DNA of 64,000 nt from Symbiodinium natans (lineage: Eukaryota; Sar; Dinophyceae; Suessiales; Symbiodiniaceae). Position 1 is the first letter of the stretch, and each line of letters opens with the position of its first letter. The stretch is from contig CAJNDS010002137.1 of NCBI GenBank assembly GCA_905221605.1, positions 484,351-548,350 of the forward strand, written 5' to 3'. A program made the position numbers and the translations under genes. The notes below the pieces were generated by a model that did no database searches, was not told the origin of the DNA, and worked only from the letters and a program-made list of their open reading frames with translations. This document shows, piece after piece, positions 11,805 to 21,895 of this stretch.

Positions 11805-11940
11805 CGAACCCTAAACCCAAAAAAACCCTCAACCCCAAAGCGTGAACCTTGAGCCCTAAACTAACCCTCAACCCCAAACCCCAAACCATAAACCATAAAC
11901 CCGGAACCCTCAACCCTCAACCCTCAACCCAACCCTTATT
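11805..11940. repeat. Degenerate CCCTAAA-like block inside composite repeat
   Basis: Units such as ACCCTAAACCC, ACCCTCAACCC and ACCATAAACCC; the equivalent block in copy B is 33,268-33,325. Confidence 0.8.
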
Positions 11941-12030
11941 GCTTGGGGTCCAGCGACTTGGGCGCTGCGGAATCACCATGCTCACGCGGATGCGCTGGGC
12001 CGGGCCGAGGCGGGTCGCGTAGCGTTAAAA

Positions 12031-13480
12031 TTAAGGAGCGAAATGAACCTGTGAAGTGAGGACACATGAATGACATTACTCATGTGAACGCAACACACAC
12101 GGCGGCTGTAAGGATAGGAAAGGTCCTATAAGGTAGCAAAATTCCTTGACCGGTAAGTTCCATCAAGCATGAGCGGTGTAATGACTTCCTCACTGTCACT
12201 ACCCTCGGCTCTCAGAAATTGAATCATCCTTGATTATGAGGAAGCCAACGGCCTAACAATAAGACCCTGAGCACTTGGCCGTTCATGTTTCGTGCCCCCA
12301 GAAGGCCCTGCTGATAGCATTCATGCGTCCGTACCACGCTTGCTCTGACTGGCTATTACCTTTTCGAAAGGCTAATTTGGAGGCAGGTCCTCCGTGATCT
12401 CTCAATGACCCCTAGGAACAAGACCCACAAGCCTGGAGAACATGCGGGAAGTGTAGTTGCAGCTGACGGAGATTTGCGAGGCCGCCGGGAACTCTGTGGG
12501 CAAAGGCACCTGAAGGCGCCGATCCGCACACACCCCAATTCGGGCACCCCAAGAAAGCACAAAGACAACGGACGGTGGAAGCCCCAACCCTCGCGCTGGA
12601 CCCTGTTCTCCGAATGACTGACATAGCCCCGGCTCTTTGAGAGAGGCACCTTCTTCATGCCCTTCGCCGCGTACTCGCTGGATGCATTGATGTATTGGCA
12701 CCGCGGGCACTGGCCAGCCTTCAACGAAAACAACATATAAACCCCTGCACCCGCAGCTTCGAAGGCATATGTAACAAACTGACGCCGCTGGGCAGACACT
12801 CGGCACATTGGAACACTTGGGCAGCAAGCTTCAAAAAACTCAGCGGCCAAGCTTTGCAATGGCACTCCAGGCAAAACATGGCCTAGCTTAAAGCCTCATT
12901 CCTCTCAAGGAGATCCAGAAATTTCATGCACAGCACAGCTCTGAAGGAAAAGGACTCAATGTCCGCACCACTTCGCAGAAAGGTATATGGAAGGCACACC
13001 ACCATGAAGCACAGCCTTGTCCTTTCTTAAGCGCTCAGCGGCTCTCTGAGGCGTGTAGGGCATGGATCGCCCCCTTTAGCACCCTTAAACCCTTAAAGCC
13101 TTAAACCCTTGGGCCTGAACGCCCTCGATCTGCTGCAGCGCATCGCCTATGCAAAGCCGGGGATTCTCAAGAGTCCCCACGCTGAGAACTGGGGGGGGGT
13201 TCCTAAGCTCCTTCAATGTGCAAGAGCAAGGTGGACGGAGGCTGAACAACTTCTCAGTGCACAGTGACAGCCAAACATGCACTGGCGGCGCACTGTTCCT
13301 CAAACTACTATGATGGGTCTGGCTCATCTTCTGCTCATCTTCCTACTACGATTGCCGGCTCAGGGCACAAGCTCAGGAATTCAAGAACCTTGAGGAATGC
13401 ATCAACAGCGAGGAGTAGCGGGCTTTCGGAAATCCAGCTGCTTTGCTAGCTAGAACTCAATTCTGACCTCTTTGGAGGTT
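12031..13480. other. Possible exon-bearing stretch, unassigned
   Basis: The minus frame at about 12,874-12,620 has natural composition (SLAAEFFEACCPSVPMCRVS, then FVTYAFEAAGAGVYMLF). The frame at 13,327-13,085 ends in a Cys-bearing segment. Either could be a downstream exon of the gene at 13.48-15.24 kb on the same strand. I could not find phase-consistent splice junctions. A CCCTTAAA run lies at 13,081-13,110. Confidence 0.3.
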
Positions 13481-13484
13481 TCAG

Positions 13485-15240
13485 GGGTTCTGCAACAACC
13501 GTGCCCCCAAGCCACAAGCGTCATACTGGTCCTGGAAGAGGCAGCGGGGCACCTGGCTTGGCGAGAAGAACTGATACAAGCATCTATCTTCTGGAATCAG
13601 GGTTCCACGGAAGGAGTCCTCTGTGGGAGGAGGGAGCCTTTGACAAATAATTTGAGGGGTGGGTAAACATATAAAGCTCAGGCGCGTCGGAAGGCGTGAG
13701 GCTCAGGTAGCTCCGGCGCCTGATCTCCTGCCAGCACTGCTCCGGGTTGGCGATCAGGCAGAAGTCACCTTCGGGTGGGATCCCGTAAAGCTTGTTGACC
13801 AGCTGCACGTCGATTTGCTGGATGGCATCACACCGCGCAAAGAGCGTGCCTGACAGAACGAGATAGAACGAGTGCACCATGATTGACCACATGGAAACAG
13901 CTCCCATGCTAGATTTCACGCACCTTGACAATGAACAAGATCATGAAACTGCAAAAACCAGAGACTTCTTTGCCACTGTCTGCTTCGAGGTGCAGGTCTC
14001 GGCAACCGTTGCGAACTGGTAGAAGGCACAACTGGCATTGGCGCGGCACTGGGCTGCGCAATTTGGCTGCGTGACGCCAACCGACTGCGACAGAAGCGCC
14101 GTGTCCTCCAAGGCGCTACCAGACCGTGTCTCTGTCCAGGGAATCTACTGCATCTCCATTCGAAACTCGACTCCGCGTTGGGAATCCTCCCTCTGTGCGG
14201 AGAATAATTAGGAGCAAAAAAGGGGAGGTCCTCGCAGGTGTAAGGGCCTGAGAAGATCAGCTGATCCTTGACCGCGCCCTTGTTGAACGTCGTGGGGCCA
14301 CGGGGCACCTGATGGAACTCGGAGAGAACAAAACAAACCTGAGGAGGATCCTGGATTTCAATCCCCATGTGCCCTAAACACTTCCACAACAACGGCGGTG
14401 GAAAATGCCCCAGATACCCCGTGGCCGAAGGAGGTTGGGGTGCATGCTCAACATGTCATGCGACTCTCGAAGCGGAGCTGTGAGGCAGCGCCTGAACGTT
14501 GGAAGACTCGACCACTGGTGGCGCTGAAGCGTGCGCTTCGCCGAAGCACTCGCACGGGTGCAGGGAGAAGTGCTCAGGGTCCTGCTCTTCAAGGTGCTTC
14601 AACCGGAAAAGGGCCTGTAGGCACGCCCGGCTCCAAACCCAGATGCCGGGCAAAACCCACTCGAAGGCAACTTGGGTGAGTTTTCAGACTGTCTCAAAAA
14701 GCCTTCCTAAAGGGACTGGGCTATAGGAAGGTGGGTTTCTTTAGGGTCCTCCAAAGTACCGAAGACGAAGTCCGTCAGGTCAGGCTGCTCGCAAGCGGGA
14801 ACCGTGGGCTTCAGCTCAGCCGGCTGCTTGGCCTCCACAACCGTGGTTGGGATGGTATCAAAAACTGAAATTTCTGTTTTCCTCCTTGAGTATGAGTACC
14901 CTGGAAAATGTAAGAAATGTTACTATACCTCACTATGACAAAGATCATGCAAGAATGAACGTACAGCCATGGAGGCATGAAATGCCGCGGCTCACTGCCT
15001 TTAGAGATGGCTAGCCGTTGTTACTTCTCCTGCACCTGGGGGATATCCCATCATGATTTACTGTACTGGAAGCTTTGGAGCCCTTCTAATGTTCATCGTA
15101 CCTTCGCACAGGTCCGCTGGTAGGTAAAAATGGCCTTGGGCCACTCCAAGACCACACTGTCGTTGAGCTCCGCGGGAAGAAACTCGAGGTGGAAGTTCTG
15201 CAGAAGGCTTTGGACGGCTTCAAAATGGGTTCAAGGGGTC
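13485..15240 (-). CDS. Multi-exon Cys-rich protein gene, partial
   Basis: Several minus-strand segments of clear protein character follow one another, with intron-like gaps. In 5'-3' order: about 15,230-15,100 (EAVQSLLQNFHLEFLPAEL, ending near YQRTC); about 14,905-14,752 (TIPTTVVEAKQPAEL); about 14,660-14,460 (LPGIWVWSRACLQALF); about 14,360-14,212 (VCFVLSEFHQVPRGPTTF); about 14,126-13,985, with a PAN/Apple-like Cys pattern (NCAAQCRANASCAFYQF, then a further C); about 13,950-13,660, with a hydrophobic stretch (MWSIMVHSFYLVLSGTLF) and LVNKLYGIPPEGDFC; and about 13,600-13,485 (QVPRCLFQDQYDACGLG). The Cys pattern suggests extracellular segments, and the hydrophobic stretch suggests a membrane protein. 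Exon ends are approximate, one phase could not be reconciled, and the start and stop are not identified. Confidence 0.45.
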
Positions 15241-15841
15241 TGGTGTAGGAACTACGGGAGGTTGAAAGATTTTGGGGGCAACATGTGTCTTGTTTCGTGC
15301 CAGTGTGAAAAAAGTTGGTACAAAATACAGTAGGCGAGCGAGGGCACGTAGGGAGTAGTGGACCGGACCGGGTGCGATTGCAAAAAAAGGGGTGCGCGAA
15401 CAAAACACGATAATTTTTTAAAAAAACACAGTAGGCCCAAACTGTAGATGCGAGAAACCCTGATGATGATCTGCGATCATGAAGCCATGTTGATAGCACG
15501 CTTCGGATTGCTGGTGACTTTCTCATCTAGCATTTGTGCCGCAGAGCTGGAGAAAAAACACGCAGCAATCCCCATGCGACTATTTCGAGAAAAGCATGCG
15601 CAGACTCCTCGTAGCCATTGGCAAAGGCTTTGGTCACGACGTCCTTGCCAGTGCAGGCCATGGCGGCGCCGAAGAACTCCGGGGCATCCACCGTGCCGTT
15701 CTGGAAGTCCTATTTGAAGGGTCGGAGAAAACGTACAGGGTTTGGGGTTAGAGGGCTTAGGAACTCCGGATTGAGCGGTTGAAGTTCAGAGCTTGTCCGA
15801 CCGGCAACAACAATTGCTACCACAATGATCACTGCCATTAC

Positions 15842-15914
15842 GCCTCCTCCTCCTCCTCCTCCTCCTCCTCCTCCTCCTCCTCCTCCTCCTCCTCCTCCTC
15901 CTCCTCCTCCTCCT
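15842..15914. repeat. CTC/TCC trinucleotide microsatellite
   Basis: About 24 uninterrupted CTC units; they give poly-Pro or poly-Ser readthrough frames. Confidence 0.97.
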
Positions 15915-17100
15915 CATCCCCTTCTATTCGTTCATGTGTCCCTGCTGCTCCCTGCTGTTCCACTTGTTGCGATCGCCAGCGCTCGTCGTGCAGAGCCGCT
16001 TGGGGGTCGACAAGGGCTGCGAGGTGGCAAGAAGCGTGCAGTTGTCATAGGCGGGATAATGCCCAAAGGAAGGCGACGGGCTCGGAGCTAGTGGCATGTC
16101 TTGTGTGAGTTTTTTTGTGGCATTGAATGTCAGGCGCACCATGCGCATGGACCGGCAATCAAAAGTTGTCGCACCGGTCGAGTGGCCAGGATCGTCCCGT
16201 TTGGGTTTTGGGCGGGGAATTCGGGTCGTGAGAAGGAGCGTGCCCAGTCCTGAAGCAAACCGTTGAAAGAGAGCAATGTGTTCACCGTTCTTTTTTCTCT
16301 GACCATTCTTCCTTCTACGAAAACGGGTGTGCTCTGCTAACTTAAATCTCTGTTTTTGTTTTTTCGCGTCACTTCGCGTGCATGACGCCAGCGAGTGTAC
16401 GCTGCCATGCCCATTTCAAACCTCAACACCTGCAGGACTGTAGCTTCTTGGATGGTGTAGCACAACTTCCGCGCTAAAAGCACGAACCTAAGGATCCTGG
16501 AGCCCAAAAACATCAAACCCCGCAGTCCGAAGTGTTCGTGTGCACCAGGAGCCAGGATGCATTCTCACAGGCCTGCCAATTGTGGCTCAGGCCAGCGTTT
16601 CACTCAATGCTTGGGACTTTTCGGGGGTTGAAGCTTTAGGGCCGGCTTACATTCCGGACTATTCCGGACTTCAACACTTGGGAATCCGCCTTTGGAATCT
16701 GCATCTCGGCAAACTCGCGGAGCACCAAGTGGATTTGCAGCTCTGGCGTGGTCCCTGCGTGTGAGTATGAGACCTGCGCGCGGGGAGGGCCTGGGGCCAT
16801 TTTTGCGCAAAGAGTGGTTCTAAAACGGCACTGAATTTGAAACCGTTTTTGGCACGCCTGCAAACTGCAAAGTTTCAGGATGTTTCAGGCTTCAGGCTCA
16901 TTAATTATATTTTAACCTTCCAAAATTTGGCTCGTTGAGAAACCGAGAAACCCTGAAAATCTGAGTCGTGAGTTTGTCTGAATCGTTGTGAAAAGCACGG
17001 AACACGAAGCGGCACCTGATCCTTGAAGACGTTCGACGGGGAGTAACCCCCCTGTACATACCTTGCTCAAGCACGCGACAGAAACAGATTGGCTGCGACT
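15915..17100. other. Non-coding stretch
   Basis: No gene supported. Short frames such as 16,636-16,863 (minus) lack motifs and overlap other readings. Confidence 0.4.
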
Positions 17101-18985
17101 TGCTTCTCTTTTTTGTCCACGCCTTTTTTGCGTCCGCTGCGGTCACACGTCGTCATGTCCGGGACAGACTACATCCGGTCCGGCATGCGGCAACACAAGA
17201 ATTTTCACTAAGGAGCTTTGTCAAAAACACAGCTTTCCCGTCCAGGTCTCGCATTCCCTCTAACTCACGCCGCAAGGACGTCTCCTCGCCGGGAGGCGGT
17301 TGGGGGCAGGGGTGTGGGGATAGCATGGGGACAGCGTTCGTCTTGCAGGACTTTGCAAAGCCGGCTCGCCGGCAGCAGAGGCGACGGTGTCGAGGGGGAG
17401 CTCTGGCAAAGAACTGGCGAGGGCCCCCTGCGCTGCGACGGCGATGATGCCACTCCAGCAAGACACATAATCCGCACGCAGGGCCGACCGAACGGCAGCG
17501 TGTGCTCGCGCAGCTCGCGCTCGTGCAAGGAGCCGCAGGGCTCGGAACCCGAGCGGCCACCAGTTTCGACAGCGAATACAACGAGGCGGCAGTGCGGCGA
17601 GCGCCACGCCCGCGTCCGCGTCCGCCACGCCGGCCTCCGCAGCCAGCACAGGAGTGGGACGCAGTTGTCTCCGCGGCGAGCCGAGCCAAGCTGGCGTCAG
17701 CACCTCGCGACATCAGGGCTGGGTCGAAGTTTTCGCAGTGCGCGTGGGCGGCTGCACAACATCGGTTGGCGCAGAGCCGGTTGGTGGGTCCGGCAGCGCA
17801 CCCAGCAGATTCTGCATGGCAGGGTTGACGGTAGGATTCGTGTCGGCAGCTGGCACATACTCCGCGTCGAGGCAAGAGGTCAATTGCCCGCGGTTCCCCC
17901 AACCAGACGAACAGCAGGGCTTCTCATACAAGGGCAGGGATGTAGCGTCCAGAAACTGGCGATGCAAACAATGTGATGGCAGCAGCAATGGAGAGCGGGA
18001 GCCCATTATTTCCCCCCCCCCCGCATGAAATTTTTGCTCCTGGCCGCCCGCGATCCTGGCGCGTCGCCATCAATGTTGCACGGCCACTGCAAGGACGCCC
18101 CACCACCGGCTCGCCCAGCCTTGCGCGGCGGCTCCGCGGACTGCGGGCGGCGCACTGCAGCACGCAGCCGGACGAACCGCCGCAGGAGGGACTTGCAATG
18201 CTCTGCATGGCAGCGTCCTCGTTCCAAACGCTCAGTGCCGTGCGGAGCCAGCGGAGACATCGGAGACCAGTGCATAAAGCATGCCAGCGTCAAACAACAG
18301 CGGCACGTAGAAGAAGGAATTCGTGCCCTCGACAAATGGGAGTGAATCTGGCTATGTGTGGCTCAGCTGTCGCGATATCGGCATGCCCTGACATGCGATT
18401 GGCAGCGGACTACCTGGTGTATGTTTGGCGGGGCCAGCCGGCCGCTCTTCAGGTGCAAGCGCATGCGACCGTGACTTCCCACAACAGCCGCAGCAAGCAA
18501 TGGGGGCGGCTCAGTTGGTGGCGGCGGCCGCACCCGAACGAGCGGGAGTTCAGTTCGCTTTGGGATGTTTTTTTTTTCTCCCACGCCTTTTTACGAACGG
18601 TCGCTGCGATCCCAGCGCAAGAAGCCTACCAACTACGGGCCGGTTCGAGGCGCCGGGAGGCGGCTTGCGAGCAGTGCGGGGCCACGGCGGACCTCAGCGA
18701 GGACCTCGCGCAGGTCAGGCGCCGGACCCAGCCGGCACTGGCAGCGGCCCGGAGCGGCGGCGGGAGGCTGGCAACGCGGTGCCGCGCGACGGCTTCAGCA
18801 CCGAAGCGCCCGCCAACCTCGACCCCGACAACGACGAGACGCAGCCGTCGCGCGCTCGCAAGCTCGGGGTATGTTTGGCGCCGCTTACGACAAGCGGCGG
18901 CCTGGACTGCCGCGCCAGGGCGTGCGGCGGCGCCAGGCTGCGGCTCGCCGACCGGACTGACGATGGTTGCGTCAATCGCGAGCTG
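17101..18985. other. GC-rich segment with overlapping long frames, unassigned
   Basis: Frames above 240 codons exist on both strands (17,153-17,902 minus; 17,218-17,976 plus; 17,973-19,043 plus), all rich in Arg, Ala, Pro and Gly, as expected of GC-rich DNA without selection. A more natural stretch occurs at about 17,900-17,713 on the minus strand (AEYVPAADTNPTVNPAMQ). A plus-strand piece near 17,920-17,970 (NWRCKQC) has a CxxC. The segment adjoins the decayed copia on its 3' side and shares its GC-rich composition with the LINE fragments, so it is probably retroelement debris. No domain is assignable. Confidence 0.35.
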
Positions 18986-18989
18986 CGCC

Positions 18990-19273
18990 CCGTGCCAAGG
19001 GGCAGGCCGTTCGCGACGACCTCAATGCAACGCGCGCCGCTGACAGGAACGTCGATGTTCATGTCAGCGAGCCTCACCAGTTGATTTTGCTGTAGAGTGC
19101 TGGCGGCGGGATGCCCAATCAATCAATGCATGCGTCGAGCCATCGGAACTGGTTAAGTATACATTCCATCCTGAGGTGCTGCGGGCTGTGTCCAAACACC
19201 CCCCCATGATCTGCATCAACCAACACATCATGTCAGAAAGGTTGGAGCGACGAAGTTTCCCACACAAGGCCAT
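18990..19273 (-). pseudogene. copia RNase H fragment
   Basis: The minus-strand frame carries the copia RNase H signature: TARSTSGW, IDWASRRQ and STAKSTGEA. The expected metal-binding VDAD just upstream is readable only in another frame; a run of seven G/C bases at about 19,200-19,206 separates the two frames, a likely indel. Downstream the reading degrades into GC-rich sequence near 18,990. Confidence 0.75.
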
Positions 19274-20041
19274 ACATAGTTCAGGGTGGATTCCAAGTAC
19301 TCAAACAAGCGCTTCATTCGCTTTTCAGCTGCAAGTGACCACTTCGAAACATATCGGCCTAAGAAACCCGTAGCAAACATCATATCGGGGCGCGAAGACC
19401 TAGCTAAGAAAAGCAACCCACCTACATGTACAGCTGCGTCCGTCTGCTGGGACGGCAGATGGCCGTACTCGGACTCGAGATCCTCATCTGTCATGGGCGT
19501 GTCAACCCTTCTCAGGGGACCTTTGATGGCGCGTGCTGTTTTGTAACGTTGCAACAGCATTGCTGCATATGCCGGCTGGGCAACCGTAACGGTGACACTC
19601 TGATGCGAAGCAAAGTTCAAGCGGTAAGAGGTCCCTAAAAACCGAAAGGAGCACATCGCCATGATGCAAGTTTTGTCTGGCGATAACCACAAACAGACCC
19701 TTTTGATTGGCAATCGGCTGCCAACCATGCTTCAGCAGCTGTGAACGAAGATGGGCATCCCAATCTGATCCAGCACGCGGATGCCCGTAAAGAGCACGTA
19801 TCAAACGTACCACGGGCTGCTTCATGGATCGCGCACGCTGGGGGAAGAGATGCATCAATGACTTCGGGATTTTCAACCATGTGGCGTTGCCGCCTAGCAA
19901 GGCCTGCAAGTAAGCGGATTTCACATTTGCTTGCAACACACAACCGCGTTTGGCACCGAAGCACACGACAAGTCGAGCATTGTGAAGATCTACCGGCGCC
20001 GCATACATGCTGCCAACCGACCAAACAACATGTCCGGCAGC
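19228..20041 (-). pseudogene. copia reverse transcriptase, C-terminal part
   Basis: Starting directly at the MITE boundary, the minus strand reads MYAAPVDLHNARLVVC, LQANVKSAYLQALLGG (the RT aspartate motif, with Asn in the place of Asp) and LIRALYGHPRAGSDWD. After GLFVV the frame shifts, and the segment before FRFLGTSY is too short to hold the catalytic YxDD box, so that box appears deleted. The second frame (19,728-19,228) carries the post-RT region: FLARSSRPDMMFA, then FLGRYVSKWSLAAEKRMK and LFEYLEST, typical of copia. It cannot be active. Confidence 0.8.
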
Positions 20042-20049
20042 GTTACGAA
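20042..20049. other. 8-bp target-site duplication, left copy
   Basis: GTTACGAA, repeated at 21,888-21,895 on the other side of the MITE-like element. Confidence 0.9.
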
Positions 20050-20275
20050 ATACCCCCTCCCTTAAAGGGGGGGGGAGTGGGCGGGGGGTTGGAGAAGAAG
20101 AAAATGAATGGGAGAGGGGGGGGGAGTGGGTCAGGAAATTTCTTGGCGGCGGGGGGGCGGGGGGGAGTCTGTGCGTGGGGGGGCTGGGGACTCTCTTGAG
20201 GTCTCAACATGCGCTTTGCTCACATGCGTATGACATGGTTCTTGATATTTTCCTCTAATTTCTCGCCCCCTATTA

Positions 20276-20289
20276 GATAGCATTTTCTT
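20276..20289. other. 14-bp LINE target-site duplication, left copy
   Basis: GATAGCATTTTCTT, identical to 21,757-21,770. It directly abuts the poly-T that is the LINE poly(A) tail on the minus strand. Confidence 0.88.
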
Positions 20290-21756
20290 TTTTTTTTTCT
20301 TCGGACTTTTATGCCTGCTGATCCGTTTGGTCGGCTCCAAAACTACCCGGGCAAGCTACGCCACGCCCGCAGCGGCAGCCGGCGGGCTTCATCGCAGCGG
20401 CAGGCGACTCGGTCCGTCCGGGTCACCAAGAGCCAGGACGGCAGCCAGGGTCGGCAGGCTGTCTTGCGCCGGCCCCACTACCGCCCTTGCCCTCCCCAGC
20501 GCCGTTGAGCCGACCGCCTGCTGGCATGCGACGGACAGGGCGCTCCACCACCTGCGTGCCCAGGCGACGCCGGCAGCCGCGCGCAGAGGTGCCGGGGCGC
20601 GGCAGGCCCGCAAGCGGACCAGGCGTCGCACCACTGACGCAGCCTCGGCGTTCCAGCGCCCCCCGACCTCACAGCCAAGCACGCAGAGCTGTTGCGCCCC
20701 CCCCTGTGCGAGCTCGGGGTAGGTGGCCCGCTTACGCCGCTCGGCCGTGCGCAGCACGGCCCCGTCACGGTCTGCGGCTCCGCAGTGGGGCGTGCCATCC
20801 CTCGCCAGCGGCGAGACGAGTGTGGCGTCGCAGCACAGCGCCCCTCCCAACGGGGTCGCCCCGTAGATGACGAGGTCCAAGCGGCGACGGTCCCCCGGGG
20901 GTACTCCAGGCGCGGTGGTATGGGCCAGCCATTGCTGCGGCACCACTTGGCCCTCTGGCCCAACAGCCTCGCGCGCGACGCGCACCCAAGCGCGCTCGAC
21001 GACTTTGGCACGGCGCGCAAGCAGGCCCGTGCGGGGGCAAGCCAAGGCATGGTCGCCGTGCTCATCGACAAGGCGGCCACACCCCGGGGTGGACTGCCCG
21101 CCATGCTGCCCACCGCAACGCCCTGCGGCCAGCGGAAGCGGCAGGCGTAGGCGTCGCCTCAGTGCGATCTGCATCATCTCCGGGGAGAGCGTCGTGTGGG
21201 GGTCACTTGGGATGGCCGCGAGCCATGCGCCGGCGTGGGGCCCAGCCTGTGAACGCACAAGAGCGCGATGAGCGGGCGACAAGGAAGGCAGCAACACGCG
21301 GTCGCGGAAGAAACGGTTCCGAGTACGCGACGCGTGAAACTGCCATCCATGCACCCGCCCGCCAGGCTCAGTGGCGTCGGGCTCGGGTCCCGGCGGTCTC
21401 GCCCCCCTAGCAACCCGCGACCAGGTCGGCACATCGACCCAGCCTTCGTTGAGGAGTAGCTGCCGACCAGCCTCGGCGGCTCGCAGGCACGCTGGGCCAG
21501 TGCCATCTTGGAGAGCCGCGACCGCCCATGCGGCAAACCTGGGGCAGCGGGCCTCGAAGACGGCGAGCGAGTCAGCCCACGCAGCCCAGTAAGCTGCGGG
21601 GGCTGCGCGTGTTGCCTGAGTGAGACCCAGACCTCCTAAGCTTGCGGGCAACAGCGCGATGGCGCGTGCCGGGCACTCCGCATCCTCGGCCGGCTCACCA
21701 ACACAAGCTTGCAACGTGCCCCACACAGCCGCATCGTGCGCCGCAGCGTACGGCTT
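20290..21756 (-). mobile_element. 5'-truncated non-LTR retrotransposon (LINE)
   Basis: A 1,467-bp insertion flanked by the 14-bp duplication GATAGCATTTTCTT. The minus-strand 3' end carries an A-rich tail (poly-T at 20,290-20,299) and about 90 nt of 3' UTR after the stop. The 5' end is cut off inside the protein, as expected of target-primed reverse transcription. The 3' UTR recurs at 26,330-26,446. Confidence 0.88.
20389..21756 (-). CDS. LINE pol C-terminus with restriction-like endonuclease signature
   Basis: About 456 codons, open to a stop at 20,389, with no break. The N-terminal part carries LPASLGGLGL and AAYWAAWADSL, typical of the region after the RT thumb in dinoflagellate LINE proteins. 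The C-terminal part has a zinc-knuckle-like C-x6-H-x2-H-x3-C (CGRLVDEHGDHALAC), followed by RRLDLVIYG, CCDATLVSPL and LGCEVGGRW. A Cys/His cluster followed by spaced D...D/E in hydrophobic strands is the layout of R2/CRE-type restriction-like endonucleases; assigning it to that class is an inference. The frame continues past 21,756 into the MITE as a Gly-rich artefact. The intact frame suggests a fairly recent insertion. Confidence 0.75.
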   Translation of the reverse strand, partial: KPYAAAHDAAVWGTLQACVGEPAEDAECPARAIALLPASLGGLGLTQATRAAPAAYWAAWADSLAVFEARCPRFAAWAVAALQDGTGPACLRAAEAGRQLLLNEGWVDVPTWSRVARGARPPGPEPDATEPGGRVHGWQFHASRTRNRFFRDRVLLPSLSPAHRALVRSQAGPHAGAWLAAIPSDPHTTLSPEMMQIALRRRLRLPLPLAAGRCGGQHGGQSTPGCGRLVDEHGDHALACPRTGLLARRAKVVERAWVRVAREAVGPEGQVVPQQWLAHTTAPGVPPGDRRRLDLVIYGATPLGGALCCDATLVSPLARDGTPHCGAADRDGAVLRTAERRKRATYPELAQGGAQQLCVLGCEVGGRWNAEAASVVRRLVRLRACRAPAPLRAAAGVAWARRWWSALSVACQQAVGSTALGRARAVVGPAQDSLPTLAAVLALGDPDGPSRLPLR

Positions 21757-21770
21757 GATAGCATTTTCTT
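21757..21770. other. 14-bp LINE target-site duplication, right copy
   Basis: GATAGCATTTTCTT, directly upstream of the truncated LINE 5' end in minus orientation. Confidence 0.88.
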
Positions 21771-21887
21771 CTAATTTCTGCCCCCCCCCCCCCACTCCCC
21801 CCCGCCCCCCCCAAACCCAGAAGAAGAATTTTTTCTCCAATTTGGCACTCCCCCCCCCCCGAATATCGACACCAAGGGAGGGGGTAT

Positions 21888-21895
21888 GTTACGAA
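21888..21895. other. 8-bp target-site duplication, right copy
   Basis: GTTACGAA; see 20,042-20,049. Confidence 0.9.

Larger units (their letters stand above)
11069..12030. repeat. Composite dispersed repeat, copy A (C-rich core)
   Basis: This segment shares both its flanks with 33,003-33,420. The left part (11,069-11,225) carries GGACGGTTTGCCAGGACC and CAGTTGAAGCCCC-type words and ATGGGTACC. Next come a roughly 500-bp C-rich tract, degenerate CCCTAAA units (11,805-11,940) and a right part (about 11,937-12,030) with GCTTGGGGTCCAGCGACTTG and GGCGGGTCGCGTAGCGTTAA. The order is the same in copy B, but the C tract is only about 115 bp there. No coding capacity is visible apart from Pro/Gly-rich readthrough. 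Confidence 0.75.
20050..21887. mobile_element. MITE-like terminal-inverted-repeat element containing a LINE
   Basis: The ends are perfect 14-bp inverted repeats: ATACCCCCTCCCTT at 20,050-20,063 and its complement at 21,874-21,887. The flanks are the 8-bp duplication GTTACGAA. About 105-117 bp at each end form an imperfect longer inverted repeat with matching words (AATTTC, CACTCCCCCC, AGAAGAA, CTCCAA). Without the LINE it would be about 357 bp long and non-coding. 8-bp duplications are known for hAT and P superfamilies; the superfamily cannot be set from the ends alone. On the minus strand, removing the element and one duplication rejoins the copia RT frame (ending GNFIRN, resuming AAGHVVW), which confirms the insertion. 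Confidence 0.88.

Noticed and set aside
10985-11814. Long poly-Pro and poly-Gly frames (up to 259 codons)
   Set aside because: They are pure translations of the C-rich tract in all frames; composition and lack of any non-repetitive core show they are not genes.
15600-15625. Possible spliced-leader match (TCGTAGCCATTGGC)
   Set aside because: Only about ten bases match the start of the leader and the TTTTGGCTCAAG part is missing.
17101-18640. Similar CCACGCCTTTTT-GCG(T)CCGCTGCGGTC words at 17,117 and 18,580 as LINE 3' ends
   Set aside because: The similarity is limited to about 30 bp, with a T-run inside; no duplication or shared upstream LINE sequence supports insertion ends.
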